The notes under the pieces: generated by a model
Told to the model about the DNA's origin: nothing
The model's database searches: none
The model's input: only the letters and a program-made list of their open reading frames with translations
In this document: piece after piece, positions 42,417 to 52,003 of the stretch
How the letters are laid out: every line of letters begins with the position of its first letter
Numbering within the stretch: the stretch's first letter is position 1
Source: an uncultured Caryophanales bacterium
GTDB taxonomy: Bacteria; Bacillota_I; Bacilli_A; RF39; UBA660
Length of the DNA: 64,000 bases
Direction of reading: 5' to 3'
Assembly (NCBI GenBank): GCA_947564265.1
Contig: CANOBK010000002.1
Span: 62,001-126,000 of the forward strand
Program-made: the position numbers and the translations under genes

Positions 42417-43304
42417 TTAATTATTAACCTCAATATCTCCACAACTATTTTTAATATTAAGAACTACATCCGCTTTTGGATAATTCTGTCTAACCCTAGT
42501 ATCTCCTAAACTGGTACTTGCATTGATATAGATCTCATTTGTAAAGCCGATTTCAATGTCACCATAAGAATTTTTAATAGAAGAATCTTTTACTAAGGCA
42601 ACCTCTCCGATTTCAATATCTCCACAATCTTCACTAATATCTAAATGATTCTCTACTTTTTCAATATCGATATCTCCATAGTTATTTACTACCTTAATAT
42701 TAGAAACCGTTCCAACTCTAACATTTCCTGCAGAACACTGAATATCAGCATCTACTACTTGATTAATTTCAATATCCCCATAATCACCTTGAATCGTAAC
42801 TTTTTTCCCACTATCAATTGAAACATCCCCATATTTTTGTTCAATATCAATTTCTGAATTTAAAAATTTTTCAATCTCGGTATCTCCATACTTACTTTCT
42901 ATCTGAATCAAGTGACTATAATCCTCTGGCAAATAAATTTCTACTTTAGAAATCGTTCTTTTAAAACAAAAGAAATGACAATCCTTAGCTTTGACATCAA
43001 CACTCAACTGATGATTCGTATCTTCCACTGTAATATCTTCTTCATCTCCATAGACGAGTACCTTTACGTTACCATCTGTAGATTCTTTGATAAAAATATT
43101 TCCTGCATCAACATCCAAGTGAATCTTATTAAAATCTTCTTCATAAGTTTGTTCAACTGCTAAATTTTTACTAACCGTTTGAAACATTGTAAAATTTCGA
43201 TACCTAACGTTTCCGCCAATCATAAAAATCATAAATACGGTTAATCCAATCGAAAGAATTGACAGTATGATAATTGATAGGATAAGTAATGTCTTATTCT
43301 TCAT
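42417..43304 (-). CDS. Membrane-anchored DUF4097 beta-helix protein
   Basis: A 295-residue protein with one N-terminal transmembrane helix (LLILSIIILSILSIGLTVFM) and a repetitive beta-solenoid-like ectodomain. The repeat reads roughly GDIEINQV/GDIEIGEV/SYGDIEIGF, with Asp-Ile-Glu-Ile at each turn, the DUF4097 signature. Family members are linked to envelope-stress operons. The ATG at 43304 is spaced from GGAGGG and overlaps the XRE stop by 11 bases, indicating coupling. Confidence 0.85.
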   Translation of the reverse strand: MKNKTLLILSIIILSILSIGLTVFMIFMIGGNVRYRNFTMFQTVSKNLAVEQTYEEDFNKIHLDVDAGNIFIKESTDGNVKVLVYGDEEDITVEDTNHQLSVDVKAKDCHFFCFKRTISKVEIYLPEDYSHLIQIESKYGDTEIEKFLNSEIDIEQKYGDVSIDSGKKVTIQGDYGDIEINQVVDADIQCSAGNVRVGTVSNIKVVNNYGDIDIEKVENHLDISEDCGDIEIGEVALVKDSSIKNSYGDIEIGFTNEIYINASTSLGDTRVRQNYPKADVVLNIKNSCGDIEVNN

Positions 43305-43941
43305 GATCAATCCCTCCTAACATAAAGAGTAGTTTGATAATTTCTACAATCAATCCATACACGACCCATAAAATCCACGTGATATGCCATGCCATTGTAA
43401 CGAAACTAAGAAATAAATAAATCACTAAAATAACCATAGACAAAATACTATCAATTTGTTTTTCTAATTTTGAACGTTTATCCTCTATTTTTTCTTTCTT
43501 TCTCTTATACACAATACAAGTATAAACCATGATAAATGTAGCAATTCCGCAAATCATTAAAAATATAGCAGATGATAAAACTGGATCTAATCGATAAACT
43601 GGAATCGCAATCATAATCCATACAATTGATAAAAAATATGTGAATATGGATAGGCTAATTCCCAGTGCTTTTTTTCTTCTGTTTGCCTCATCATAAAAAT
43701 TACCACCAGATTCTTCATTCGTGTCAACCAATTTTTCCTCTTTCTTTTGAATCATCAAAAGTTCATCTGCTGATATTCCATAAAGTTCACAAAGTGGAGC
43801 GATTTTATCAAAGTCTGGCATACTCTGATTGGTCTCCCACTTAGAAACTGTTTGTCTACTGACATTTAATTTATCTGCAACCTCTTCTTGAGATAAATGT
43901 TTTGATTTTCTTAAATCTAACAATTTTTCTCCGATTCCCAT
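43294..43941 (-). CDS. XRE-family regulator with membrane helices
   Basis: A 215-residue protein. Residues 1-60 form a Cro/C1 helix-turn-helix (KHLSQEEVADKLNVSRQTVS, then KWETNQSMPDFDKIAPLCEL). The remainder has about four hydrophobic helices (SIFTYFLSIVWIMIAIPVYR, IFLMICGIATFIMVYTCIVY, SMVILVIYLFLSFVTMAWHI). It likely senses the membrane state and controls its own operon with the DUF4097 gene. The ATG at 43941 is chosen because GAGGTG overlaps an upstream GTG. One of three genes preceded by the 39-bp element. Confidence 0.85.
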   Translation of the reverse strand: MGIGEKLLDLRKSKHLSQEEVADKLNVSRQTVSKWETNQSMPDFDKIAPLCELYGISADELLMIQKKEEKLVDTNEESGGNFYDEANRRKKALGISLSIFTYFLSIVWIMIAIPVYRLDPVLSSAIFLMICGIATFIMVYTCIVYKRKKEKIEDKRSKLEKQIDSILSMVILVIYLFLSFVTMAWHITWILWVVYGLIVEIIKLLFMLGGIDHEE

Positions 43942-43986
43942 TTCTTTCACCTCACTAAAAATTATATACCGATTGATAGTTGCATT

Positions 43987-44025
43987 CCACCTCTCTCAGT
44001 TGGAAATTTGTCAACCAGAGTTAAC
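43987..44025 (-). promoter_or_regulatory. 39-bp envelope-operon element, copy A
   Basis: Minus-strand core TTGACAAATTTCCAA with flanking GTTA at its 5' side and GGTGG at its 3' side. A TATAAT (43961-43966) follows exactly 20 bp after GGTGG. Identical layout at 49115-49153 and 59625-59663. Copies A and B agree at 33 of 39 positions. Confidence 0.7.
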
Positions 44026-44044
44026 ATTCGAAATAAAACAAGCA

Positions 44045-44305
44045 TTATTCTTTATTATTTTTAATTCTATGTGCTGTAATAATCGTATAACTACTCGCAT
44101 TCACTGTTAAAATACAATTCCCATTTTCAATATAAAAATTCTTACCATTTTTTATAATTCGACTATCTTTATCCTTAATCATATTGAAACACCATAAAAC
44201 AACATCATCAACATCCAAAGAAAGATTTCTTTTAATTCTCATTATTCCCATTTCTGTTGTGTGTAGCTTGTCCAAATTAGATAATAAAAGGTCACTATCC
44301 TTCAT
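44045..44305 (-). CDS. DUF3781 family protein
   Basis: An 86-residue protein matching DUF3781: GIMRIKRNLSLDVDDVVLWC and the NGKNFYIENGNCILTVNASS block, ending TIITAHRIKN. No function is established for the family. GAGGAGAAATATT precedes the ATG. It lies between the ZIP gene and the XRE-DUF4097 operon, probably its own unit. Confidence 0.8.
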   Translation of the reverse strand: MKDSDLLLSNLDKLHTTEMGIMRIKRNLSLDVDDVVLWCFNMIKDKDSRIIKNGKNFYIENGNCILTVNASSYTIITAHRIKNNKE

Positions 44306-44368
44306 AATATTTCTCCTCTTTTTCCTATTATATCATACAAAAAGCAAATCAAATGATTTGCTTTCCAC

Positions 44369-45133
44369 TTACCCTAGGGCAATATCTAATACCATCATAA
44401 TGACAAATCCAATCGTAACCCCAATCACTCCAAGAGATGATTTTTTTCCACTATGCATTTCTGGAATTAATTCTTCTGCCACTACATAAATCATAGCACC
44501 AGCTGCAAACGATAATAAATAAGGAAGAAGTGGTACGACTAAATTCAGTAATAGGATGGTTGCGAATGCAGCAATTGGTTCAACTACTCCAGATAATACA
44601 CCAGCTAAGAATGATTTTTTCTTACTACTACCTTCAACTTTCATAGGCATCGAAATAATGGCACCCTCTGGAATATTTTGAATGGCAATCCCTATCGCTA
44701 GAATAATAGCCTCAATCAAAGCAATTCCAGAATTTCCTGCTAAGAATCCCGCAAAACAAACTCCAACTGCCATTCCTTCTGGAATGTTGTGAAGTGTTAC
44801 TGAAAACATGAGCATATTGAATTTCTTTCCATCCTTTTTACTTTCCACTTTTTCTGCCATTCGATTTACAATAATTAGAAAAACCACTCCTAAAATAAAA
44901 CCTACTGCTGCTGGAATCCACGCAAATTGGTAACTTTCCTCTGCCATTTCAACAGAAGGCAAAATTAAAGACCAAACACTAGCGGCAATCATAACACCAG
45001 AAGCAAACCCAATCATCGCTTTTTGAAAATTTTCATTCATATTTTTTTTCAAAAAAAAGACAAAGGCACTTCCTAAACTGGTTCCTAGAAAAGGTATTAG
45101 AATTCCTATTATACTATATAATATATTTTCCAT
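44369..45133 (-). CDS. ZIP-family divalent metal transporter (second copy)
   Basis: A 254-residue, eight-helix protein. Metal-site motifs LHNIPEGMAVGVCFAG and QNIPEGAIISMPM lie in TM4 and TM5, with VLSGVVEPIAA after. It resembles bacterial ZupT/GufA, taking up Zn, Fe or Mn. GAGGAG lies before the ATG. The first ZIP gene (11862-12599) is only moderately similar. Confidence 0.93.
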   Translation of the reverse strand: MENILYSIIGILIPFLGTSLGSAFVFFLKKNMNENFQKAMIGFASGVMIAASVWSLILPSVEMAEESYQFAWIPAAVGFILGVVFLIIVNRMAEKVESKKDGKKFNMLMFSVTLHNIPEGMAVGVCFAGFLAGNSGIALIEAIILAIGIAIQNIPEGAIISMPMKVEGSSKKKSFLAGVLSGVVEPIAAFATILLLNLVVPLLPYLLSFAAGAMIYVVAEELIPEMHSGKKSSLGVIGVTIGFVIMMVLDIALG

Positions 45134-45234
45134 GCTTTTTTCTCCTCAACTATTGTATAGTATGCAGAAAGTTCTATTATGGGAATCGTTATTCAAAAAA
45201 AAAACGACTTTATCAAAGTCATTCTTATAATAAT

Positions 45235-46113
45235 TTAATCAATTGAAATTAGTTCGTATTCTCTTGTACCAATTTCTTGTTTTTCAGCACACTCAATTGT
45301 TAATAATCCATTTCGAGATTCAATTCTCTCTACCAAATGGTCTCTTCCTGGATCATCTGATTGATATACTAAATCAATACATGCTTGGTCTAAAGCCACA
45401 GGATCTAAAGATGCTAAGATTCCAATATCTTTCATACAAGGATCTTCTGCTACATTACAACAATCACAGTCAACAGACATATTTACCATCGCATTAATAT
45501 AAACGATTTTTCCTTGATAAAAATCTGTAATCGTTTTTGCAGAATCTGCCATGGATCTTAAGAAATTATCATGATCCGCATTCATTAATTGATCAAAAGA
45601 AGCATTTTCTAGACCAGATGTATGAATATAGCTTTTCCCCTCAGAAGAAGCGAGACCAATCGAAAGATTCTTAATTGCGCCTCCAAATCCACCCATTGGA
45701 TGTCCTTTAAAATGAGATAGTACTAACATGGAATCATAGTTTTTCATTTTAGATCCAACAATATTTTTCTTGATTACAGATCCATTTGGATTTTCAAGTA
45801 CATCTTCTCCATCACTATCTAAAATATCAACAGTAAAGTATTTACTCCATCCATGCTTTTCCATTAATTCTTTATGTTTTTCTGTCGTATTTCTAGCACC
45901 TTCATAAGCAGTATTACATTCTACAACTGTACCATTTACATGTTCAATCACTTCTTTTACAAATTCTGGTTTCATATAATTTTGATTTCCTTCTTCTCCC
46001 GAATGTAATTTAACAGCCACTTTTCCAGAAAGAGATACTCCTAATTTGTCATATAATTTAACAAGACTTTCCCCTTTAATTTCCTTTGTAAAATAAACCT
46101 TTGCTTTTTCCAT
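45235..46113 (-). CDS. DUF362 domain protein
   Basis: A 292-residue DUF362 protein. Family motifs include VAVKLHSGEEGNQNYMKPEF, LVLSHFKGHPMGGFGGAIKN and DPVALDQACIDLV. Cysteines in SVDCDCCNVAEDPCMKDIG are typical of the subgroup that often carries ferredoxin-like modules, though no full 4Fe-4S motif is seen. The role is unknown, perhaps redox-linked. The ATG at 46113 is spaced from AAAGGA. Confidence 0.88.
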   Translation of the reverse strand: MEKAKVYFTKEIKGESLVKLYDKLGVSLSGKVAVKLHSGEEGNQNYMKPEFVKEVIEHVNGTVVECNTAYEGARNTTEKHKELMEKHGWSKYFTVDILDSDGEDVLENPNGSVIKKNIVGSKMKNYDSMLVLSHFKGHPMGGFGGAIKNLSIGLASSEGKSYIHTSGLENASFDQLMNADHDNFLRSMADSAKTITDFYQGKIVYINAMVNMSVDCDCCNVAEDPCMKDIGILASLDPVALDQACIDLVYQSDDPGRDHLVERIESRNGLLTIECAEKQEIGTREYELISID

Positions 46114-46192
46114 AGTAATCATCCTTTCTTTTTCTATAAATTTAGTATACTACATTTAAAAAAATCCAACACCTAAAAGTTTCACTTTTTTA

Positions 46193-47692
46193 TTACATCA
46201 AAGGAGCAAATAATCGTAAGATAGTTTGCCATACCGATTTTAAAAATTTAGGTGTTGCTTCCTTCTTAGTAACTCTATGGCACTTCTCAATGGTTTCATC
46301 TAAATCCTTTTTTATTTCAGAAATACAACTATGATTTTCTAAATATAGTCCACATTCAAAATGCAAATAAAGACTTCTATAATCTAGATTCAGTGTTCCG
46401 ACCGTTGCCATAGAATCATCAGCAACAAATACTTTTGAGTGAATAAATCCTTTTGTATACTTATATATCTTCACTCCACCCTCAATCAATAATTGTAAAT
46501 AAGATTCAGACAAGGTATAAACTATTTTTTTGTCAGGAATCCCAGGAATCACAATCCGAACATCCACTCCCCTTTTCGCTGCCAAAACAAGGGCATTCGT
46601 CAAATCTGTATCAATAATTAAGTAAGGAGTGAAAATGTAAACATAGTCATTCGCTTGATTAATAATATTTAAGTAAATATCCTTTCCTACCTGTTCATCA
46701 TCTAATGGGGTTTCTGCATAAGGAACTACAAACCCATTCTTTGACGGTAACTTTTCATAACTATATTGATATTTTGAAAAGTCAGTATCCTTTTTTCTAA
46801 ACGTATTCCATATCGTTAGAAACATCACAGTATAACTCCAAACGGCCTCTCCTTCTACTTTAATTCCGTTATCTTTCCAATGACCATAAGGACTGGATAC
46901 ATTAATGTATTCATCTGCTAAATTAATTCCACCTGAGAAGGCTACCCTCCCATCGATTACTAGGATTTTCCTATGATCCCTATGATTCATAATGACACCA
47001 GAGATAGGATTTAATTTATTAAATACAACACACTTTATCCCAAATTTCTCTAACTCTTTCTCATAGCCCTTTTTTAGAGTTGCAATACACCCCGCATCAT
47101 CATAAATAACTCTAACTTCAACACCTTCTTGTACCTTTCTTTTTAATATTTCTAAAATTGTATTCCACATCGTTCCATGACTAATAATAAAATATTCTAA
47201 AAAGATGAAATTCTCTGCCTTTTCTAATTCTTCTATCATCGCTTGAAAGGCAATTTCTCCTAATGGATAATACGAAATATTATTATTTTGTGTTACAGGA
47301 AAACCTGCGAAATCACTAATATATCGAAGTCTCCCATTCTTATCTATTTGTTCTTTTAACTTTTCGTCTTGAACCAAATATTTTTTACTACTTTTTTCGC
47401 TTTGAATCGTATTCTTTAAAAGTTTACTACTTCTTTTATTTTGATAAAGAATAATATAAAGTAAGGTTCCAATCAGTGGAAAAAACAATAAAATAATAAT
47501 CAAAGGTAGCGTAGAAGAATAATTCTTACTATTTTTGATACAACCGACAATCACCGCAATTTCTAAGAATCCAAATAAAATATTAATAAACCACAAACGA
47601 TCGATTAAATACATGTAAATAAGTAGGGATAGGGCAATTTGAATCAGAATCCCTATTCCTACAATAATTCCTCTTTTAACAGCTTCTTTCAT
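46193..47692 (-). CDS. cls: Cardiolipin synthase
   Basis: A 499-residue phospholipase-D superfamily enzyme that joins two phosphatidylglycerols. Two N-terminal transmembrane helices are followed by HKD motifs NHRDHRKILVIDGRVAFSGG and FIHSKVFVADDSMATVGTLN. Membrane location is inferred from the two helices. It sits among envelope regulators and next to the van-type cluster, so it may belong to an envelope-adaptation neighbourhood. GGTGAGAT precedes the ATG. Confidence 0.95.
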   Translation of the reverse strand: MKEAVKRGIIVGIGILIQIALSLLIYMYLIDRLWFINILFGFLEIAVIVGCIKNSKNYSSTLPLIIILLFFPLIGTLLYIILYQNKRSSKLLKNTIQSEKSSKKYLVQDEKLKEQIDKNGRLRYISDFAGFPVTQNNNISYYPLGEIAFQAMIEELEKAENFIFLEYFIISHGTMWNTILEILKRKVQEGVEVRVIYDDAGCIATLKKGYEKELEKFGIKCVVFNKLNPISGVIMNHRDHRKILVIDGRVAFSGGINLADEYINVSSPYGHWKDNGIKVEGEAVWSYTVMFLTIWNTFRKKDTDFSKYQYSYEKLPSKNGFVVPYAETPLDDEQVGKDIYLNIINQANDYVYIFTPYLIIDTDLTNALVLAAKRGVDVRIVIPGIPDKKIVYTLSESYLQLLIEGGVKIYKYTKGFIHSKVFVADDSMATVGTLNLDYRSLYLHFECGLYLENHSCISEIKKDLDETIEKCHRVTKKEATPKFLKSVWQTILRLFAPLM

Positions 47693-47757
47693 ACTTATCT
47701 CACCAACAATTTCTTATCACTTTTCTAAATTGATTATATCATTTCTAAGAAATTTTA

Positions 47758-48435
47758 TCAGTACTTTTCTAAATTTAGATTCATTAAAAAGTCATAAGTA
47801 TCTGAACATTCTTTTCCAGATAGTTTTGTTTCTTTTACCAAATAATCAATCGCTTCTTCCCTAGTTTCCAATTGGGAAAGAAATTTTTTTGTTTCATGAA
47901 GTCGATTGATAGAACTAGAAAATTCTTCTATAGAAAGTTTAGGTTCTCTTCCATAAGCATGTCCTTCAACATACACCATCATTTGATGATACTTTTTAAT
48001 ACTAAGGTAGAATCCACTAAAAATCGCAAATAAAAGAAAGACTTCATAGTAAAGACTGAGAACAAAAAGAAAGAGAATAAAGATAAGTCCTATCACTAAC
48101 TCGAATCGATGATCCTTTTTCCACTTTTTTGTGTAAAATGATATTTTCTCTTTTAAAGTAAAGGAACTATTTTCTAAAGCCTGATATAAATTATCATCTG
48201 CTACTTCCCTAAATTTTTCTTCCTTTATCTTTTCTCCAGCAAAAAAATCATTTAATGTAATATCTAAAATACTACAAAGTTCTTTATATAAAGATACATC
48301 TGGCAAGCAAATTCCACATTCCCACTTTGAAACTGATTTATCAGAAACTCCCAATTTTTGTGCCAAATCTTTTTGTGTTAGTTTTTTCTCTTTTCTGCAT
48401 TGTGCGATTAACTTTCCAATTTTTTCTTGATTCAT
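47758..48435 (-). CDS. XRE-family regulator with membrane helices
   Basis: A 225-residue protein with N-terminal HTH (KKLTQKDLAQKLGVSDKSVS, then KWECGICLPDVSLYKELCSI), two hydrophobic helices in the centre (LVIGLIFILFLFVLSLYYEV, LLFAIFSGFYLSI) and a helical C-terminus (REEAIDYLVKETKLSGKECS). The ATG at 48435 follows GAGGTGAT; an upstream GTG overlaps the site. Its upstream region lacks the 39-bp element. Likely membrane-associated regulator; targets unknown. Confidence 0.8.
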   Translation of the reverse strand: MNQEKIGKLIAQCRKEKKLTQKDLAQKLGVSDKSVSKWECGICLPDVSLYKELCSILDITLNDFFAGEKIKEEKFREVADDNLYQALENSSFTLKEKISFYTKKWKKDHRFELVIGLIFILFLFVLSLYYEVFLLFAIFSGFYLSIKKYHQMMVYVEGHAYGREPKLSIEEFSSSINRLHETKKFLSQLETREEAIDYLVKETKLSGKECSDTYDFLMNLNLEKY

Positions 48436-48511
48436 TAGAATCACCTCTTGTAACTAAAATAACCAATTTCAATACTTTTGAACACCCCTTGAAAGTAGAA
48501 TTCTTACCTTT

Positions 48512-49066
48512 TTATTCACAAAGCCCATTTTTTTCTTCAAAATAATGTTCAATCTGTTGAATAGAATAATCTACATCAGAGTAATCAATCAATTTTTCTA
48601 GCGCTTGTTGTAAATTTTTATTACAGTTAGAACAATTAAAGTAACCATCGCTTCCTATTGTAATTGAGTAATCCTGTGAATCCATAGAACAATATGTTGT
48701 AATTGAATGAGAGTTTCCAGTAGTAGTATGGTCTGCCGCAAAAAGAATCACAGCGATCAAAATTAATACAAAATAAAGCCCAATAACAATTCCAATTCCT
48801 TTTAATATTTTAATAATAATCCCTGCTAGCTTTTCTGTATTACTCACTCTTTCGACTAAAATATGATTCATATCGTTATCGACAAGTTCATCGATACTAA
48901 CATGAAAGATTTGAGAAAGTAATTTTAATTGTTCAATATTGGGAAGTGTTTCTCCAAGCTCCCAATTTGAGATAGTCTGTCTCGTAACATTTACTTTTTC
49001 TCCTAATTGTTCCTGAGAAAGCCCTTCTTTTTTTCTTAATTCCAAAATCTTGATTCCTAAATTCAT
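48512..49066 (-). CDS. XRE-family regulator with transmembrane helix
   Basis: A 184-residue protein: HTH in residues 1-60 (EGLSQEQLGEKVNVTRQTIS, then NWELGETLPNIEQLKLLSQI), a transmembrane helix (GIGIVIGLYFVLILIAVILF, about 93-112), and a short outside domain with cysteines (TYCSMDSQDY, FNCSNCNKN). The ATG at 49066 is spaced from AAAGGAG. Preceded by copy C of the 39-bp element, suggesting shared control with the DUF4097 and LiaF-like operons. Confidence 0.82.
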   Translation of the reverse strand: MNLGIKILELRKKEGLSQEQLGEKVNVTRQTISNWELGETLPNIEQLKLLSQIFHVSIDELVDNDMNHILVERVSNTEKLAGIIIKILKGIGIVIGLYFVLILIAVILFAADHTTTGNSHSITTYCSMDSQDYSITIGSDGYFNCSNCNKNLQQALEKLIDYSDVDYSIQQIEHYFEEKNGLCE

Positions 49067-49114
49067 AAAAATTCTCCTTTCGACAATCATTATATTAGAA
49101 GTAATTTCTAGAAT

Positions 49115-49153
49115 CTACCAAAACACTTTGGAAATTTGTCAAAGAATCTTAAC
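49115..49153 (-). promoter_or_regulatory. 39-bp envelope-operon element, copy C
   Basis: Same core TTGACAAATTTCCAA, GTTA on one side and GGTAG on the other. TATAAT (49089-49094) follows exactly 20 bp later. It lies between the vanT racemase stop and the XRE gene at 48512. Confidence 0.65.
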
Positions 49154-49160
49154 ATTTCCT

Positions 49161-50300
49161 TTAAGACTCTATTCTTGGAAGACGTTCTCCCAATCTACAT
49201 AAAAGTTCATTGGTAATCGTACCAGCCTTTTCTGATAATTCTACAGCCGATACAGTATCATCCTTAGAATCAATCAAAGAGACAATATCCCCAACATGAA
49301 TAGAATGAAGATCTGTAATATCAATTACTAACTGATCCATACAGATTCTACCAATTACTTTTGCCAATTGATTACGAACCTTCACAACCATTCCCAAATT
49401 CGATAAATTTCTAGGAATTCCATCGGCATATCCAATAGAAACAGAAGCAATTTTTCTTGGTTCCGCTGCGACATAGGTTCTTCCATAACTAACACTATCT
49501 TGATCATTAATTTCCCGAATACTAGTAATTCTCGCATTTAAAGATAAAACAGGTTTTACATTCCAATCGTTAGCGTGATAAGAATCCTTAGCGCTTGGAA
49601 CACCATACATTAAAATCCCCATTCTTACATAATCATATTCTAAATCAGGATAATTAAGAGTTCCATAACTGCTTTGTAAATGTACTTTTCCAACAGAATA
49701 GCCAAGTTCTTTTAAATGATTGATACAAGTATTAAAATGTTCAATTTGATTTTTAGTAAATTCGATATCTTCAGGCGTAGAAGAATCCGCTACACACAAA
49801 TGACTGAATGTCCCTAAAATTTCTAGTTTTTCATTTTCATAAATTTTCGATAATTTAGGAAAATCATCGTACTTTTCCCCAATACGATTCATTCCTGTAT
49901 TAATTTTGATATGACATTTTAATTTTGAATCTAGTGGTAATTCTTTCACAGCTTCAGAGTAATCATAGTCAACAATTGTCTGAATCAAATCATATTGAGT
50001 TACATATTTTAAACTTTCTAAAGAAGTGTAACCTAAAATTAAAATATTCCCTGAAATATTGTTTTTTCTTAAAAAAATTCCTTCCTCTAATGTTGCTACT
50101 GCAAAGTCGCAAATGCCAATGCTAGATAATTTAGAGGCAATTAATAAAGAATCATGACCATAAGCATTTGCTTTCACAACGGCCATAATTTTTGTTTTAT
50201 CAGATAAATTTTTTTTAATTTCCTTGATATTATGTTCTAAATTTTCTAAATTAATTTCAACCCAAGCTCTTGTCTTGGAACACTTTTCTACTTCGTCCAT
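49161..50300 (-). CDS. vanT: Serine/alanine racemase domain of VanT, as a separate gene
   Basis: A 379-residue fold-type III PLP racemase. VKANAYGHDSLLIASKL holds the PLP lysine, and SVSYGRTYVAAEPRKIASVS and GRICMDQLVIDITD the second half of the active site with the catalytic Tyr region. The N-terminus KTRAWVEINLENLEHNIKEI matches the start of the racemase half of VanT. It would supply D-Ser for the D-Ala-D-Ser ligase. It is encoded separately from the membrane half, overlapping it by 44 bases in another frame, with AGGA seven bases before its own ATG. A housekeeping Alr with altered context is the alternative. Confidence 0.88.
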   Translation of the reverse strand: MDEVEKCSKTRAWVEINLENLEHNIKEIKKNLSDKTKIMAVVKANAYGHDSLLIASKLSSIGICDFAVATLEEGIFLRKNNISGNILILGYTSLESLKYVTQYDLIQTIVDYDYSEAVKELPLDSKLKCHIKINTGMNRIGEKYDDFPKLSKIYENEKLEILGTFSHLCVADSSTPEDIEFTKNQIEHFNTCINHLKELGYSVGKVHLQSSYGTLNYPDLEYDYVRMGILMYGVPSAKDSYHANDWNVKPVLSLNARITSIREINDQDSVSYGRTYVAAEPRKIASVSIGYADGIPRNLSNLGMVVKVRNQLAKVIGRICMDQLVIDITDLHSIHVGDIVSLIDSKDDTVSAVELSEKAGTITNELLCRLGERLPRIES

Positions 50301-51273
50301 AATGATTTCCTACTTTCTCTATGATAAATGCAAAAATGGTAGTTGTAATAGATACAATCACATATAGTAATAAATTGTTATTTACCAATACTTCTTTCAT
50401 TCCAATTAGTCCAGATAAAAACCGAATTCCAACTAAAAATAAGGGATGGAAAATATAAATATTCGTTGCTATCGTTCTCAAAGATTTATGATTTCCTTCG
50501 GAATAATTCATGATATAAGAGAAGAAAAAATACATGAAGGGAACTAGGAAAACATACATACTATCATGTCTTTGAAAGTGATAGTGATGTAATAACATTC
50601 CCTCAAAAGTCATCGATAAAAAGAAGAAAAAAATCCAAAAAGGAGAATGGAAATTACTTTTATTGTTCTTTCCTATACAGTACCCCAGATAAAGAAAAAT
50701 TGGAGCGAAAAAAACACCATTTCTAGTATAATCAAAAATTTTAAATAATCCGTCATAGATAGTAACGAGTACTTCATTTTTTTGAACAATTCCATAATAA
50801 CTATCTCCCAACAAACCAATACAATATAAAATCGTAACAGCGAAAAACACTTTCTTATCATCCATATTTTTTAACAAATAATAGGTAATCCATATTCCTA
50901 AAATTAAAGCAGGAAAATACCATAAATGATAAAATGTACCATTAATAAAAATATCCTTCAAAATCGATAACACATGAATTTCTTTTAATGTACCCATATA
51001 AATATTAATTGGAAGATATAAAAGAATACAAAACAAATAAATTTTTAATATTTTTTTTGTATGATTTTTTAGTCTTTGTTTATCTTTCAAAGAACGATTT
51101 AAAACATAATATCCAGTAATCATTAAAAATAATGGAACTACAATTCTACCTAGTATTCTTGTAAAAAAGAAATCAAACTCACCGTTAATCTGGGCAAATG
51201 GTGAAATATGATTCGCAATAATTAGAAAAGTTACAAGAAATCTTACAACATCAACATTTATCTTTTTACTCAT
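50257..51273 (-). CDS. vanT: Membrane (acyltransferase-3-like) domain of VanT, as a separate gene
   Basis: A 338-residue protein with about ten transmembrane helices of the acyltransferase-3/VanT type: VDVVRFLVTFLIIANHISPF at the start, RIVVPLFLMITGYYVLNRSL, and FHPLFLVGIRFLSG near the end. In VanT this half is thought to take L-serine to the racemase half. Here it ends on its own stop within the start of the racemase gene. It overlaps vanXY by 8 bases. No sign of a frameshift inside either half. Confidence 0.85.
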   Translation of the reverse strand: MSKKINVDVVRFLVTFLIIANHISPFAQINGEFDFFFTRILGRIVVPLFLMITGYYVLNRSLKDKQRLKNHTKKILKIYLFCILLYLPINIYMGTLKEIHVLSILKDIFINGTFYHLWYFPALILGIWITYYLLKNMDDKKVFFAVTILYCIGLLGDSYYGIVQKNEVLVTIYDGLFKIFDYTRNGVFFAPIFLYLGYCIGKNNKSNFHSPFWIFFFFLSMTFEGMLLHHYHFQRHDSMYVFLVPFMYFFFSYIMNYSEGNHKSLRTIATNIYIFHPLFLVGIRFLSGLIGMKEVLVNNNLLLYVIVSITTTIFAFIIEKVGNHYGRSRKVFQDKSLG

Positions 51274-52003
51274 TTTCTACTCTTCTAGTTAAAATAAAAC
51301 CATCTACATTATTTCCGGATATGATTGAATCATTTTCCACTTCGATAGAATCTTCTTCATTTTGGTATGGAAGATAAAATATTTCATATCCATCGATTTT
51401 AAGTGGATTACTTGGATAAATAAAATCTTTTAAGTAATTCAAATATTCTTCTAAACAGAAATCATGATCAGTTATTATTTTAGAATGAGGAAATCCAACA
51501 TAACGGAAATGCCATTCTTCTTTAGAGATTTTTGTAATTTCCTTTTTTTCCTCTTGATACCTTTCGATAAATCCATAATTTGGTGCTACACTTCTAAATT
51601 CTTGGCAGATTCCGTGATAAGGAAAACTAGGACAAATAAAATCAATTTCCCCTTCGTTTAATGCCAAATCAATCGCAAGTCCCGTTTGATGCTCACTCGC
51701 ATTAGGAAGAGCTACAAATTTCTTGGTAAATTCTTCTCCATTTTCCTTAACAGAAGTATCATAAATATCAATTTGTTCCTCTAAAGAACGATAACCACTA
51801 ACAGGAACAATCCTCTTTCCTGCCTCAATTTCACTTAACGCAAGATGAAGTTTCTCATTTGCACACTTTTCTAGTTCAATTTCCTTAAATTCATCATCAA
51901 ATGGTACTAAAACTGGTTGATTCTTTTGTAATAAATAATCTGGGTTAATTAAAATTAAATATCCTTTTCCAATATTTTCTTTTGTTAATTCGAACTTTTT
52001 CAT
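51266..52003 (-). CDS. vanXY: VanXY-type D,D-peptidase/carboxypeptidase
   Basis: A 245-residue soluble M15B enzyme without signal peptide, the VanXY size. RIVPVSGYRSLEEQIDIYD, the zinc site SEHQTGLAIDLA and the EEWHFRYVG box are intact. VanXY proteins remove both D-Ala-D-Ala dipeptide and terminal D-Ala so that only D-Ala-D-Ser ends remain. The ATG overlaps the ligase stop by four bases. Cytoplasmic location is inferred from the absent signal. Confidence 0.92.
   Translation of the reverse strand: MKKFELTKENIGKGYLILINPDYLLQKNQPVLVPFDDEFKEIELEKCANEKLHLALSEIEAGKRIVPVSGYRSLEEQIDIYDTSVKENGEEFTKKFVALPNASEHQTGLAIDLALNEGEIDFICPSFPYHGICQEFRSVAPNYGFIERYQEEKKEITKISKEEWHFRYVGFPHSKIITDHDFCLEEYLNYLKDFIYPSNPLKIDGYEIFYLPYQNEEDSIEVENDSIISGNNVDGFILTRRVENE

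Noticed and set aside
44000..44014. TTGACA within the shared 39-bp element read as a -35 box
   Set aside because: Nothing resembling a -10 lies 16-19 bp away in any copy, while a -10 at a fixed greater distance occurs in all three.
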